A stretch of 64,000 bases of DNA from Loktanella sp. DSM 29012 (GTDB lineage: Bacteria > Pseudomonadota > Alphaproteobacteria > Rhodobacterales > Rhodobacteraceae). The DNA lies in the NCBI RefSeq assembly GCF_900110705.1, contig NZ_FOEJ01000001.1, forward strand, positions 7,501 to 71,500, written 5' to 3'. Both the position numbers and the translations under genes were made by a program. The notes under the pieces are model-generated. The model worked only from the letters and a program-made list of their open reading frames with translations. It did no database searches and had not been told where the DNA came from. Position 1 is the stretch's first letter, and the number at the start of each line of letters is the position of its first letter. Positions 34,822-43,467 of the stretch are shown here, in pieces.

Positions 34822-35649
34822 TCAGGCCAACCAGCGCTTGCGCCGCCGGTAGCTGCGCACATCACGAAAGCTCTTGCGGCCCTCGTCGGACATGCCGAGG
34901 TAGAATTCCTTGACGTCCGGGTTTTCGCGCAATTCTGCAGCAGGTCCCTCCATCACGACGCGGCCGGACTCGAGGATATAGCCGTGATGCGCAAACCGCA
35001 GGGCCACATTGGTGTTCTGTTCCGCCAGCAGGAACGACACGCCCTCGCGCTCGTTCAGATCCTTCACGATGCCAAAGATCTCTTCGACCAGCTGCGGGGC
35101 AAGGCCCATCGACGGCTCATCCAGCAGAATGGTCTCGGGCCGCGACATCAACGCGCGCCCGATGGCGCACATCTGCTGTTCCCCGCCAGAGGTATAGCCC
35201 GCCTGAGATTTGCGCCGTTCGCGCAGGCGCGGAAAATAATTGTAGACCATCTCGAGGTCGGCGCTGACAGCGCCGGACCCGTCGCGGCGCGTATAGGCAC
35301 CGGTCATCAGGTTTTCCTCGATGGTCAGATGTTCGAAACAATGCCGGCCTTCCATGACCTGGATCACGCCGCGCTGCACCAGATCGGTCGGTGTCAGGTC
35401 CTGCACGCGGTCACCGCGATACCGGATCGATCCCTTTGTCACCTCGCCACGCTCGGATTGCAGCAGATTTGAAATCGCCTTGAGCGTGGTGGTCTTGCCC
35501 GCACCATTGCCCCCCAGCAGGGCCGTGATGCCGCCCTTGGGCACCTTCAGCGACACGCCCTTCAGCACGAGGATCACGTGATTGTAGATCACCTCGATAT
35601 TGTTGACCTCCAGCAAGGTCTCGGTCGTGGTCTCGGTGGTGTCCAGCAT
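34822..35649 (-). CDS. Branched-chain/organic acid ABC transporter ATPase LivF-like
   Basis: 275 residues. Walker A LLGGNGAGKTTTLKAI (about 44-59), signature TSGGEQQMCAIGRAL, Walker B TILLDEPSMGL. Inserted segments (SERGEVTKGSIRYRGDRVQDL) and the long basic tail (RSYRRRKRWLA) distinguish it from the amino-acid LivF and match the version found with acyl-CoA synthetases in proteobacteria. A REP-like element with a hairpin sits directly upstream. Confidence 0.92.
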   Translation of the reverse strand: MLDTTETTTETLLEVNNIEVIYNHVILVLKGVSLKVPKGGITALLGGNGAGKTTTLKAISNLLQSERGEVTKGSIRYRGDRVQDLTPTDLVQRGVIQVMEGRHCFEHLTIEENLMTGAYTRRDGSGAVSADLEMVYNYFPRLRERRKSQAGYTSGGEQQMCAIGRALMSRPETILLDEPSMGLAPQLVEEIFGIVKDLNEREGVSFLLAEQNTNVALRFAHHGYILESGRVVMEGPAAELRENPDVKEFYLGMSDEGRKSFRDVRSYRRRKRWLA

Positions 35650-35663
35650 GGCGCGGTGTCCCC

Positions 35664-35719
35664 TGCATCATCTTGCCAAAAATACTCAAAATCGGGCGGC
35701 CCCGGCAGGGGCCGCCCGA
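35664..35719 (+). repeat. REP-like element with strong hairpin between the binding-protein gene and livF
   Basis: TGCATCATCTTGCCAAAAAT, ACTCAAAA, then the hairpin TCGGGCGGCCCC/GGGGCCGCCCGA. On the minus strand the hairpin follows the binding-protein stop by 8 nt and is followed by TTTTGAG, so it can act as a partial terminator that favours high binding-protein expression. Confidence 0.75.
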
Positions 35720-35727
35720 CATCAGGC

Positions 35728-37011
35728 TTACAAGCAGCCCGGCGTGATGTTGTTTTCAGCCGCAAAGGCCATCGCGTCCTCGGTGATCAGAGGATCAATG
35801 ACGCTGTCGTCGGGGGCGATGAAATCGGTCAGCGGCACGAACACACCGTCAGCGGCGTTCCACTGTTGCACCAGACCTTCACCCGAACCGCCGTGGTTCT
35901 GACAGTTCACGCTGAATTCCGGCCCGATTCCGCCCATGCCCAACTCGGTCATGCGCGCCTCGGTGATTTCCAGCGCTTCCATGCCGTCGCGCATCATCGC
36001 GGGCGTGATATCGGACACACCGTGGATTTCCTGCGCCTTGGCAATGGCCTCGGCCGCCAGCATGGCCGCATACATGCCGCGCACATACAGCACCTTGCCC
36101 AGGTTGTCGCCCGCGCCCGCCGCAAGGCCAGCATCCACGACCATCGTCTGGATTTCGTCCAGCACCGGATAATCCTGGATACGGTTCATGTTCAGCGACT
36201 TGTAGCCATCAGCCGCAGCACCCGCGGGTGTCACGTCATGTTCGGCACCCGCCCACCAGTTTCCGATGAAATTCTCCATCGGGAAACCGACGTTCGCTGC
36301 CTCTTGGACCGCGACCTGGTTCATCACACCCCAGCCCCACATGACAACGTAGTCGGGACGCTCGCGGCGGATCTGCAACCACTGTGATTTCTGCTCCTGA
36401 CCGGGATGATCGACGGCCAGCGTGCTCAGCGTGAACCCGTGCTTTGCCGACAGCTCTTCCAGTGTGCGGATCGGCTCCTTGCCGTAGGCGCTGTTGTGAT
36501 AGACCAGCGCGATCGTCTTGCCGGACAGGTCGCCACCGTTTTCATCCAGCAGATAATTCACCGCAACGGATGCCGCGTCCCAATAGTTGCCGGGATAGTT
36601 GAATACCCAGTTGAACACCTCGCCTTCGGCGGCAGACGTCCGACCGTAGCCCAGGGTATGGATCGGAATACCGTCAGCGGTTGCCTTCGGGATCAGCTGA
36701 TAGGTGATGCCGGTGGACAGCGGCTGATACACCAGCGCGCCTTCGCCCTTGGTCGCCTCGTAGCATTCCACCCCTTTTTCGGTGTTGTAGCCGGTTTCGC
36801 ATTCCACGATTCGGACAGGCTCGCCGCCGATGCCGCCATCACGCGCATTCAGCAGGGCAAAATAGTCCTGATACCCGTCCGAGAACGGAATACCGCCTGC
36901 CGCATAGGGACCCGTGCGATAGGACAGGTCGGGGATGACCAGTTCTGCCGCCGCGGTATTGGCCGCCATCAGACCCGCGATGGCCGCGGCCGAAAATGTC
37001 GTAAACTTCAT
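35728..37011 (-). CDS. ABC transporter substrate-binding protein (Liv type)
   Basis: 427 residues, type I periplasmic binding protein. Signal peptide MKFTTFSAAAIAGLMAANTAAA. Conserved Peripla_BP_6 features: TGPYAAGGIPFSDGYQDYF, GGIGGEPVRIVECETGYN, KTIALVYHNSAYGKEP, PDYVVMWGWGVMNQVAVQEA. The double aromatic/Trp-rich pocket (WGWGV, NWWAGAEHD) suggests an aromatic or hydrophobic acid rather than leucine; this is inference. Long intervening hairpin and copy number context suggest it is the most expressed gene of the operon. Confidence 0.92.
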   Translation of the reverse strand: MKFTTFSAAAIAGLMAANTAAAELVIPDLSYRTGPYAAGGIPFSDGYQDYFALLNARDGGIGGEPVRIVECETGYNTEKGVECYEATKGEGALVYQPLSTGITYQLIPKATADGIPIHTLGYGRTSAAEGEVFNWVFNYPGNYWDAASVAVNYLLDENGGDLSGKTIALVYHNSAYGKEPIRTLEELSAKHGFTLSTLAVDHPGQEQKSQWLQIRRERPDYVVMWGWGVMNQVAVQEAANVGFPMENFIGNWWAGAEHDVTPAGAAADGYKSLNMNRIQDYPVLDEIQTMVVDAGLAAGAGDNLGKVLYVRGMYAAMLAAEAIAKAQEIHGVSDITPAMMRDGMEALEITEARMTELGMGGIGPEFSVNCQNHGGSGEGLVQQWNAADGVFVPLTDFIAPDDSVIDPLITEDAMAFAAENNITPGCL

Positions 37012-37084
37012 TGTCTTCCTCCCAGTTGTGAAATGCCGGGCTTTGCCCCGGTCTTTCGATAAACCCGTGCCTCCTCGCACGAGC

Positions 37085-38161
37085 CTAATACGGAAACGGC
37101 CACAGCCGTAATTTCTCTTTGATATGCCGCCACATCTGCGCCAGGCCATGCGGTTCCTTGATCAGGAAAAACATGATCAGACCGCCGACGACGACCAATT
37201 GCAGGTGGCTGACGATCTGTGTGGGCCAGCCCAGCACATCGACGCCCAACACCTTGAGCGCGACAGGCAGCAGCACCAGGAACGCCGCCCCGGCAAAGCT
37301 GCCGAACAGACTGCCAAGACCGCCGATGATGCACATGAACAGCACAAGGAACGACTTGTTGATGCCGAATGCCTCACCGACCTCGACGGCCCCAAGGTAG
37401 ACCGCAAAGAATAGCGCGCCGGAAATACCGATGAAAAACGATGACACGGCAAAGGCCGTCAGCTTGGCCTTCAGCGGATCAACCCCGATGATTTCAGCGG
37501 CGATATCCATGTCGCGGATCGCCATCCACGACCGGCCAATGGTGCCGCGCGTCAGGTTCCGCGCCAGCAGCGCACAGCCGGTCACGAACAGCAGGCAGAT
37601 CAGGTATTGCGCTGCCGGTGTCGTATTGGCCCCCGTCACGGCATGCCCGAAAACGAACCGTTCGGGCGCATTGATCTGACCCGAGGCCGAATAGTTGTAG
37701 AACCAGGACACCTTGTTGAACAACCACACGAGGAAAAACTGCGCCGCCAACGTCGCCACCGCCAGGTAGAATCCCTTGATCCGCAGGCTGGGCAGACCAA
37801 AGGCCGCCCCGACAATCGCGGTGATGCCGCCAGCCAGCAGGATGTGCACCAGCATCGACACATCCGGAAAGGACGTCATCAGCTTGTAGCAGGCGTAGGC
37901 GCCGACGGCCATGAAACCGCCCGTACCCAGGCTGACCTGCCCGCAATACCCCGTCAGGATGTTCAACCCGATCGCCGCAATCGCATAGATCAGGAACGGC
38001 ACGAGAATGGCGTTCGCCCAGTAGTCGTTGATGACGAACGGGATCACCAACCAGGCCACGGCCAGCACCGCCCAATAGCGCCAGCGGTCGAACGCGATGG
38101 GGAACGTCTGGCTGTCCGCCTTGTACGTCGTCTTGAAATCACCTGCTTCGCGGTACAGCAT
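37085..38161 (-). CDS. ABC transporter permease LivM-like
   Basis: 358 residues, about ten membrane helices. LivM signature GLNILTGYCGQVSLGTGGFMAVGAYA and the EAA-like loop IRDMDIAAEIIGVDPLKAKLTAFAVSSFFIGISGALF. The ATG directly follows the stop codon of the 62-aa membrane protein gene (TAG ATG). Partner of the LivH-like permease. Confidence 0.95.
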   Translation of the reverse strand: MLYREAGDFKTTYKADSQTFPIAFDRWRYWAVLAVAWLVIPFVINDYWANAILVPFLIYAIAAIGLNILTGYCGQVSLGTGGFMAVGAYACYKLMTSFPDVSMLVHILLAGGITAIVGAAFGLPSLRIKGFYLAVATLAAQFFLVWLFNKVSWFYNYSASGQINAPERFVFGHAVTGANTTPAAQYLICLLFVTGCALLARNLTRGTIGRSWMAIRDMDIAAEIIGVDPLKAKLTAFAVSSFFIGISGALFFAVYLGAVEVGEAFGINKSFLVLFMCIIGGLGSLFGSFAGAAFLVLLPVALKVLGVDVLGWPTQIVSHLQLVVVGGLIMFFLIKEPHGLAQMWRHIKEKLRLWPFPY

Positions 38162-38350
38162 CTATTCGTCGCCCTTTTTGTAACGCAAGAACCCGACCTT
38201 GCCGTAGAATGCCCCCGCCGCCGCACCGGTCAGCAACAGCAGCGATTGTTCCTGGATTGCCAGCATCGCAAACAATGCGCAGGTCGCGGCCCCGAAACAG
38301 GCCGTAATCAACCCGGCGCGGGCGGTCTTGATCTCGTTAAACCCTTTCAA
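38162..38350 (-). CDS. Small two-helix membrane protein inside the transporter operon
   Basis: 62 residues: a basic start (MKGFNEIKTARAG), two hydrophobic stretches (LITACFGAATCALFAMLAI and LLLLTGAAAGAFYGKVGF) and a charged end (LRYKKGDE). Overlaps livH by 14 nt and abuts livM with no gap, so it is tightly coupled to both permease genes. No family is recognised. It could be an accessory subunit or assembly factor of the permease. Confidence 0.75.
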   Translation of the reverse strand: MKGFNEIKTARAGLITACFGAATCALFAMLAIQEQSLLLLTGAAAGAFYGKVGFLRYKKGDE

Positions 38351-39332
38351 TGATCTTCTCCCCGAACAGGCCCTGCGGGCGGAACACGAGGAAGATCAGC
38401 GCCAGCACATAGGCAAACCAATTTTCCGTTGCCCCGCCGATCATCGGGCCGATCATGTATTCGAACAATTTTTCACCGACCCCGATGATAAGGCCGCCGA
38501 CGATGGCGCCGGGGATGGATGTGAAGCCACCCAGCATCAGCACCGGCAGCGCCTTGAGCGCGATCAACGACAGCGAAAACTGAACGCCGGACTTTGCACC
38601 CCACATCACGCCAGCCACCAGTGCGACCAACCCCGCCAGCGACCAGACCAGCACCCAGATGTAGTTCAGTGAAATGCCCACGCTCAGTGCGGCCTGATGG
38701 TCATCCGCCACCGCACGCATGGCGCGGCCCTGCTTGGTGTATTGCGCAAACCCGATCAGGGCCGCGACCAGCACGATAGCGACCAGCGTGGCGACCATGT
38801 CCAGCTTGTCGATGAAGAAGCCGTAGAAATCATCGCCACCCAGCCCGGCGGTCAGATCCTCGACGAATAGCGAACCACCCTGCGGCAGGCCGACGGCCAG
38901 CGTTTTGATATCCGACCCCCACATCAGGTCGCCCACGCCTTCGAGGAAATAGGCCAGACCGATGGTTGCCATGAACAGAATGATCGGCTCCTGTCCAACC
39001 AAATGCCTGAAAACAAAGGTATGCACCGCCCAGGCAAAGAATATCATCACCCCCAGTGTCACCAGGATCGCGGCAAAGGCCGGAACGGTCCAGCCAAAGT
39101 GATGGATTTCAGTGCCGAACACCGCGTTGATCAGGTGGCTGAACGGCACCTGGCCCTCCATCACGCCCACCAGCGTCAGAGCCGCAAACAGGGCCATCAC
39201 ACCTTGGGCATAGTTGAAAATGCCGGACGCCTTGAAGATCAGCACAAACCCAAGGGCCACAAGCGCGTACATGACACCAGCCATGAGGCCGTTGATGACG
39301 ACCTCGATCCCGTACAGAAAATCAGCGGACAT
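38337..39332 (-). CDS. ABC transporter permease LivH-like
   Basis: 331 residues, about eight to nine helices. Start MSADFLYGIEVVINGLMAGVMYALVALGFVLIFKASGIFNYAQG is typical (first 20 residues suffice to place it in the LivH family), and the cytoplasmic loop RAMRAVADDHQAALSVGISLN is the ATPase contact. livG starts 11 nt upstream. Confidence 0.95.
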   Translation of the reverse strand: MSADFLYGIEVVINGLMAGVMYALVALGFVLIFKASGIFNYAQGVMALFAALTLVGVMEGQVPFSHLINAVFGTEIHHFGWTVPAFAAILVTLGVMIFFAWAVHTFVFRHLVGQEPIILFMATIGLAYFLEGVGDLMWGSDIKTLAVGLPQGGSLFVEDLTAGLGGDDFYGFFIDKLDMVATLVAIVLVAALIGFAQYTKQGRAMRAVADDHQAALSVGISLNYIWVLVWSLAGLVALVAGVMWGAKSGVQFSLSLIALKALPVLMLGGFTSIPGAIVGGLIIGVGEKLFEYMIGPMIGGATENWFAYVLALIFLVFRPQGLFGEKIIERV

Positions 39333-39343
39333 TTGCGTGCTCC

Positions 39344-40162
39344 TTAGTCATGGGCGACCCCCAGATAGGCGTCGATGACATCCTGGTTGTTGCGGACCTC
39401 TGACGGGGTGCCGTCGCCAATTTTTCGACCGTAGTCCATCACGACGACCCGGTCGGAAATATCCATGACCACGCCCATGTCGTGTTCGATCAGCGCCACG
39501 GTCGTGCCGAATTCGTCATTTACATCAAGGATATATCGGCTCATGTCCTCTTTCTCCTCGACGTTCATGCCCGCCATCGGTTCGTCCAGCAGCAGCAGTT
39601 TCGGTTCCGCCGCCAAGGCGCGGGCCAGTTCCACCCGCTTTTTCAGGCCATAAGGCAGACGGCTGACCGGTGTCTTGCGGATCGCCTGAATTTCCAGAAA
39701 ATCGATGATCCGTTCCACCGCCTCGCGGTTTTCGGTCTCTTCGCGCTCGGCCTTGCCCATCCACAGGGCCTGCGCCAGCATCCCCGATTTCATATGAGTC
39801 AGACGGCCGGTCATGATGTTGTCCAGCACGCTCATCCCCTCGAACAACGCAATGTTCTGAAATGTGCGGGCGATGCCCTGCCGCGCCACCTGATAGGGCT
39901 TCATCGGCGGGCGCTTTTCGCCCCGGAACCAGACTTCGCCTTCCTGGGGGTGATAGAAACCCGAAATGACGTTCAGCATTGACGATTTGCCAGCGCCGTT
40001 GGGGCCGATGATCGCGCGGATTTCACCCTCGCGAATGTCGAAACTGATGTCCTTGATCGCCTCGACACCACCGAACCGCAGGGTGATGCCGCGCATGTCC
40101 ATCATCACGCCGCCGATGGTGCGCCCGTCATCGGTGACGTAGCTGTCAACGGTATCCTTCAT
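39344..40162 (-). CDS. ABC transporter ATPase LivG-like
   Basis: 272 residues. Walker A IIGPNGAGKSSMLNVISGF (about 51-69), Q-loop GIARTFQNIALFEGMSV, signature RLPYGLKKRVELARAL (LPYG replaces the classical LSGG, normal for LivG), Walker B LLLLDEPMAGMN. The 20-residue N-terminal extension before the ATPase core is unusual for plain LivG but common in the acyl-CoA-synthetase-linked transporters. Confidence 0.94.
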   Translation of the reverse strand: MKDTVDSYVTDDGRTIGGVMMDMRGITLRFGGVEAIKDISFDIREGEIRAIIGPNGAGKSSMLNVISGFYHPQEGEVWFRGEKRPPMKPYQVARQGIARTFQNIALFEGMSVLDNIMTGRLTHMKSGMLAQALWMGKAEREETENREAVERIIDFLEIQAIRKTPVSRLPYGLKKRVELARALAAEPKLLLLDEPMAGMNVEEKEDMSRYILDVNDEFGTTVALIEHDMGVVMDISDRVVVMDYGRKIGDGTPSEVRNNQDVIDAYLGVAHD

Positions 40163-40229
40163 GCATTTCCCCTTTCACGGGATGGCGGGCGGGGCGCCTT
40201 TTGCGCCTGCGCAAAACAGCGTCGCCCCG

Positions 40230-42188
40230 TCATTCCGCAGCCATCCGCGCCGTATTCACGACGACCGCGTCGCGGATATCCAGTGTCGCGCGCAGCTTGC
40301 CCTTGCGTCCGTCCTCATAGGTGACCTCGGTCTCGGTCGCGATGGTGTCCGACCCGTCATACAGCGCGGTCACCAGGTCGTTGAACTTGTCACCCACCAC
40401 CGCGCGGCGCACCTTGCGCGTGCGGGTCATCTCGCCGTCGTCGGCGTCCAGTTCCTTGTGCAGTACCAGAAAGCGGTGAATCTGGCAGGCTGCCAGCATC
40501 GGGTCCTGCGCCACGCTCGCGTTCACCGCATTCACGTGGTCCTCGATCTGATCCAGCACGCGCGGGTGTTGCGACAATTCCTGATAGGACGAATAGGCGA
40601 TGTTGTTGCGTTCGGCCCAGTTGCCCACGGCGTTGAGGTCGATGTTGATGAACGCCACACAACGGTCACGGCCCGCGCCGAACACCACCGCCTCGAGGAT
40701 GTTGGGATAGAACTTCAACTTGTTCTCGACATACTTGGGCGCGAACATCGCACCATCGGCCATTTTCCCCACGTCCTTGGCCCGGTCGATGATCCGCAGA
40801 TGGCCGCTGCCTTCTTCGATGAAACCAGCGTCGCCCGTGGCGACCCAGCCGTCCGGATCCTTTGTCGACGCGGTGCTTTCGGGGTTCTTGTAGTAGGCCT
40901 CGAACGTGCCGGGCGAACGATAGAACACCTCTCCCCGGTCGTCGATCCGCAGCTCGACCCCCGGTGAGGGCACGCCGACCGTGTCGGATCGCACCTCGCC
41001 GTCGGGTTGCTGGGTGATGAAAACCGTCGCCTCTGTCTGGCCATAGAGCTGCTTGAGGTTGATCCCAAGTGACCGGTAGAAATCGAAAATTTCCGGCCCG
41101 ATCGCCTCGCCTGCGGTATAGCCCACGCGCACGCGGCTCAGGCCAAGCGTGTTTTTCAACGGGCCGTACACAAGCAGATCGCCCAACCTGTAACGGAGCC
41201 GGTCCAGCAGGCCCACGGGCTTGCGATCCAGCAGATCGGGCCCCACGCGGCGCGCCAGCGCCATATAGTGATCGAACATCGCCTTCTTGATCCGGCCCGC
41301 GTCCTCCATTCGGATCATCACGGTCGTCAGCTGGTTTTCGAACACCCGCGGTGGGGCAAAGAAATAGGTCGGCCCGATCTCGCGCAGGTCGGTCAGCATG
41401 GTGTCCGGGCTTTCGGGACAATTCACGCAGAACCCGGTCCACATCGCCTGACCGATGGAAAAGATGAAATCCCCCACCCAGGCCATCGGCAGATAGGCCA
41501 GCACCTCGTCACCGGCACGCAGCCGGTCGAATTCAGCCGAATTGCGCGAGGTCGCGATGACATTTCGGTTTGACAGAACCACACCCTTTGGGCGCCCGGT
41601 CGTGCCAGAGGTGTAAAGCATGACGCATGTATCATCGAGGGTGCGCGCCTGCGTCAGCGCCTCCATCTCGGCACGTCGCGTACTGGCGCGGCCAGCGGCC
41701 TGTGCGTCCGCAAAGCTGGACATCGCCGTGTGGTCATAACGTCGCAGCCCCCGTCCATCGACGTAAATCACGTGCTTCAGGGTCATGTTTCCGGCCTGCG
41801 CGTCAATCAGCTTGTCGACCATTTCCTGATCGCCGACCACCGCGAACCGCGCACCTGCGTGATCCAGCGCATAGGCGATCTCTTCGACCGCGGCGTCCTG
41901 ATAGAGTGGGACCGGAATGCAGCCGATCTTTTGCGCGGCCACCATCGCCCAATACAGCGCCGGACGGTTGCGCCCCGTGATCGCGATATGGTCGCCGACC
42001 TGCGCGCCCAATTCCAGCAGACCCAGCGCAAAGGCGTCTATTTCCTCGGCGGCCTGCGCCCAAGTCCAGCTCTGCCAGATGCCGAATTCCTTCTCCCGGT
42101 ACGCCGGCTTGTCGCCGTGCCGCGCGACGTTGCGCGCCAGCAAATGCGGAATGGACCGTGCATCGTCGCCAATGGCGCCGCTCTTCAT
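40230..42188 (-). CDS. Long-chain-type acyl-CoA synthetase (AMP-binding)
   Basis: 652 residues. AMP-binding P-loop MLYTSGTTGRPKGVVLSN (about 190-207), A5-type LKQLYGQTEA, A7-type GWVATGDAGF, A8 LRIIDRAKDVGKMADGAMFAP and the A10 lysine region MTRTRKVRRAVV. It should activate a carboxylic acid with CoA in the cytoplasm, presumably the substrate imported by the downstream LivGHMKF system (inference from gene order). The start 42188 has GGAGG 9 nt upstream; another ATG 22 codons earlier lacks one. First gene of the operon. Confidence 0.93.
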   Translation of the reverse strand: MKSGAIGDDARSIPHLLARNVARHGDKPAYREKEFGIWQSWTWAQAAEEIDAFALGLLELGAQVGDHIAITGRNRPALYWAMVAAQKIGCIPVPLYQDAAVEEIAYALDHAGARFAVVGDQEMVDKLIDAQAGNMTLKHVIYVDGRGLRRYDHTAMSSFADAQAAGRASTRRAEMEALTQARTLDDTCVMLYTSGTTGRPKGVVLSNRNVIATSRNSAEFDRLRAGDEVLAYLPMAWVGDFIFSIGQAMWTGFCVNCPESPDTMLTDLREIGPTYFFAPPRVFENQLTTVMIRMEDAGRIKKAMFDHYMALARRVGPDLLDRKPVGLLDRLRYRLGDLLVYGPLKNTLGLSRVRVGYTAGEAIGPEIFDFYRSLGINLKQLYGQTEATVFITQQPDGEVRSDTVGVPSPGVELRIDDRGEVFYRSPGTFEAYYKNPESTASTKDPDGWVATGDAGFIEEGSGHLRIIDRAKDVGKMADGAMFAPKYVENKLKFYPNILEAVVFGAGRDRCVAFINIDLNAVGNWAERNNIAYSSYQELSQHPRVLDQIEDHVNAVNASVAQDPMLAACQIHRFLVLHKELDADDGEMTRTRKVRRAVVGDKFNDLVTALYDGSDTIATETEVTYEDGRKGKLRATLDIRDAVVVNTARMAAE

Positions 42189-42298
42189 ATCGGTAATCCT
42201 CCCCTCGACCTGGCCCGTCGGGCCAATGGGTCGCACCTCCTCAAGCGGACCCATGCTTCATCTTGGATAAGAACGACCGTCGCGGTCAAATTCTTTTT

Positions 42299-42314
42299 TT
42301 GAACACTTGTTCAA
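42299..42314. promoter_or_regulatory. TetR-like operator candidate before the acyl-CoA-synthetase/transporter operon
   Basis: TTGAACACTTGTTCAA, a perfect 7-2-7 inverted repeat preceded by an A/T tract, 111 bp upstream of the synthetase start codon. The form is that of TetR-family (acyl-CoA-responsive) operators. No regulator gene is adjacent. Confidence 0.5.
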
Positions 42315-42332
42315 TTAAGTGGCATTTTCACG

Positions 42333-42361
42333 AAAAAGGGCGGTGGCTTGCGCCACCGCCC
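42333..42361 (-). terminator. Rho-independent terminator of the DUF481 gene
   Basis: On the minus strand GGGCGGTGGC/GCCACCGCCC with a 4-nt loop followed by five T residues, 42 bp after the stop codon. Confidence 0.9.
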
Positions 42362-42402
42362 TCACTTCACTGACAGTCTTCGGGAATGCAATCCGAGTGA
42401 GA

Positions 42403-43242
42403 TCAGTTGAAGTTGTAAACGACCGAAACACCCAGGGTGTTGTTTGCATCCGAAAAGCTGCTGTCGGATTCGTCGTTGTAGATCGTGGTCAGCGACGTGC
42501 GCAGCGCCAGCGCGTTCGTCATGGACACGTTCAGCGCCAGTTCGTTCTGAATCTGCGCGTTCGCATCAGAGAAGATGACGTCGGTGTCGTTGGTCAGATA
42601 GGACGTTTCGGACAGCGAACGATAGTAGTTCGAAGACACCGAACCTGCGACTTCACGCACGTCTTCGCCGTTGACCTGCTCGGCGTAGCGGTAGCCCGGA
42701 CCAGCCTGGATCGACCACTGCGCGGTCGCGTCGTTCAGGATGCGGTAACCCACACCGGCACCGGCAAAGATGTCGGTGTCATACGAGTCTGCATCCGTGA
42801 CAGCCGAATCAAGCAGCACGTCCAGCTTGCCATAGGCAAAGAAGGCACCCGAAAGGTCGCGGCGATAATCAGCACCAGCCAGCAGGCGGTTCGTTGTCTC
42901 GTCACCGTTGTCGGACGCGTAGTCATACTTGGCCGACACGTCGACGCCGTTCACGCCGTCAAAGGTGCCGTAGCGCAGGCCGACGCCGACATTCGAGTTA
43001 TCGTCGTCGTCGTTGCTGTTGGCAGTCGCGCGCAGTGCGACCGAACCGTAGGAACCGACGATGCGGCCTTCGTTGCCGAACTGGTTAAAATCACGCTCGG
43101 CATCCTCGGCGATCTGCTCTTGCAGGTCGTCGACGGCGTCGACTGCAGCGTCTTCGTTTGCAAAGACAGTGGTCTGCGCAGCAGCGGCACCAGCGATCAG
43201 GGATGCGGTCGCGGCGGCTACGAAAATATTCAATGTTTTCAT
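42403..43242 (-). CDS. DUF481-type outer-membrane beta-barrel protein
   Basis: 279 residues. Signal peptide MKTLNIFVAAATASLIAGAAAAQ, an acidic helical stretch (DAAVDAVDDLQEQIAEDAERD), then alternating amphipathic strands ending VVYNFN with a C-terminal aromatic-type residue pattern of outer-membrane proteins. Motifs GLRYGTFDGVNGVDVSAKYDYASDNGDE and AGADYRRDL fit the YdiY/DUF481 family (salt-induced outer-membrane proteins). Own terminator; upstream 225 bp hold nothing that I can identify except its AAGGAAAG ribosome site. Confidence 0.88.
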   Translation of the reverse strand: MKTLNIFVAAATASLIAGAAAAQTTVFANEDAAVDAVDDLQEQIAEDAERDFNQFGNEGRIVGSYGSVALRATANSNDDDDNSNVGVGLRYGTFDGVNGVDVSAKYDYASDNGDETTNRLLAGADYRRDLSGAFFAYGKLDVLLDSAVTDADSYDTDIFAGAGVGYRILNDATAQWSIQAGPGYRYAEQVNGEDVREVAGSVSSNYYRSLSETSYLTNDTDVIFSDANAQIQNELALNVSMTNALALRTSLTTIYNDESDSSFSDANNTLGVSVVYNFN

Positions 43243-43467
43243 GGTCTCTTTCCTTGTGTCCCGCTGTGTGCGGTGTGGGGGTTAAATGCCCACGCGCGAC
43301 AAAAGTTCGAGACCCACCGGGCCATTTGGATACGGCTATGGGGCTACTGTTCCATCACAGCCACACCCCACAATCCCGTGATAATTTTTATTATTAAAAT
43401 CAACTACCTAAAGAAATCACGGGAATATGCAGGTCGTTCACGGGCAGATTTCAGTTTTGTGATGGAA

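Noticed and set aside
42250-42275. A CTTCATCTTGGATAAG stretch as a sixth copy of the REP-like family
   Set aside because: Only the ATCTTGG part is shared; the A/T core and the GC hairpin are missing.
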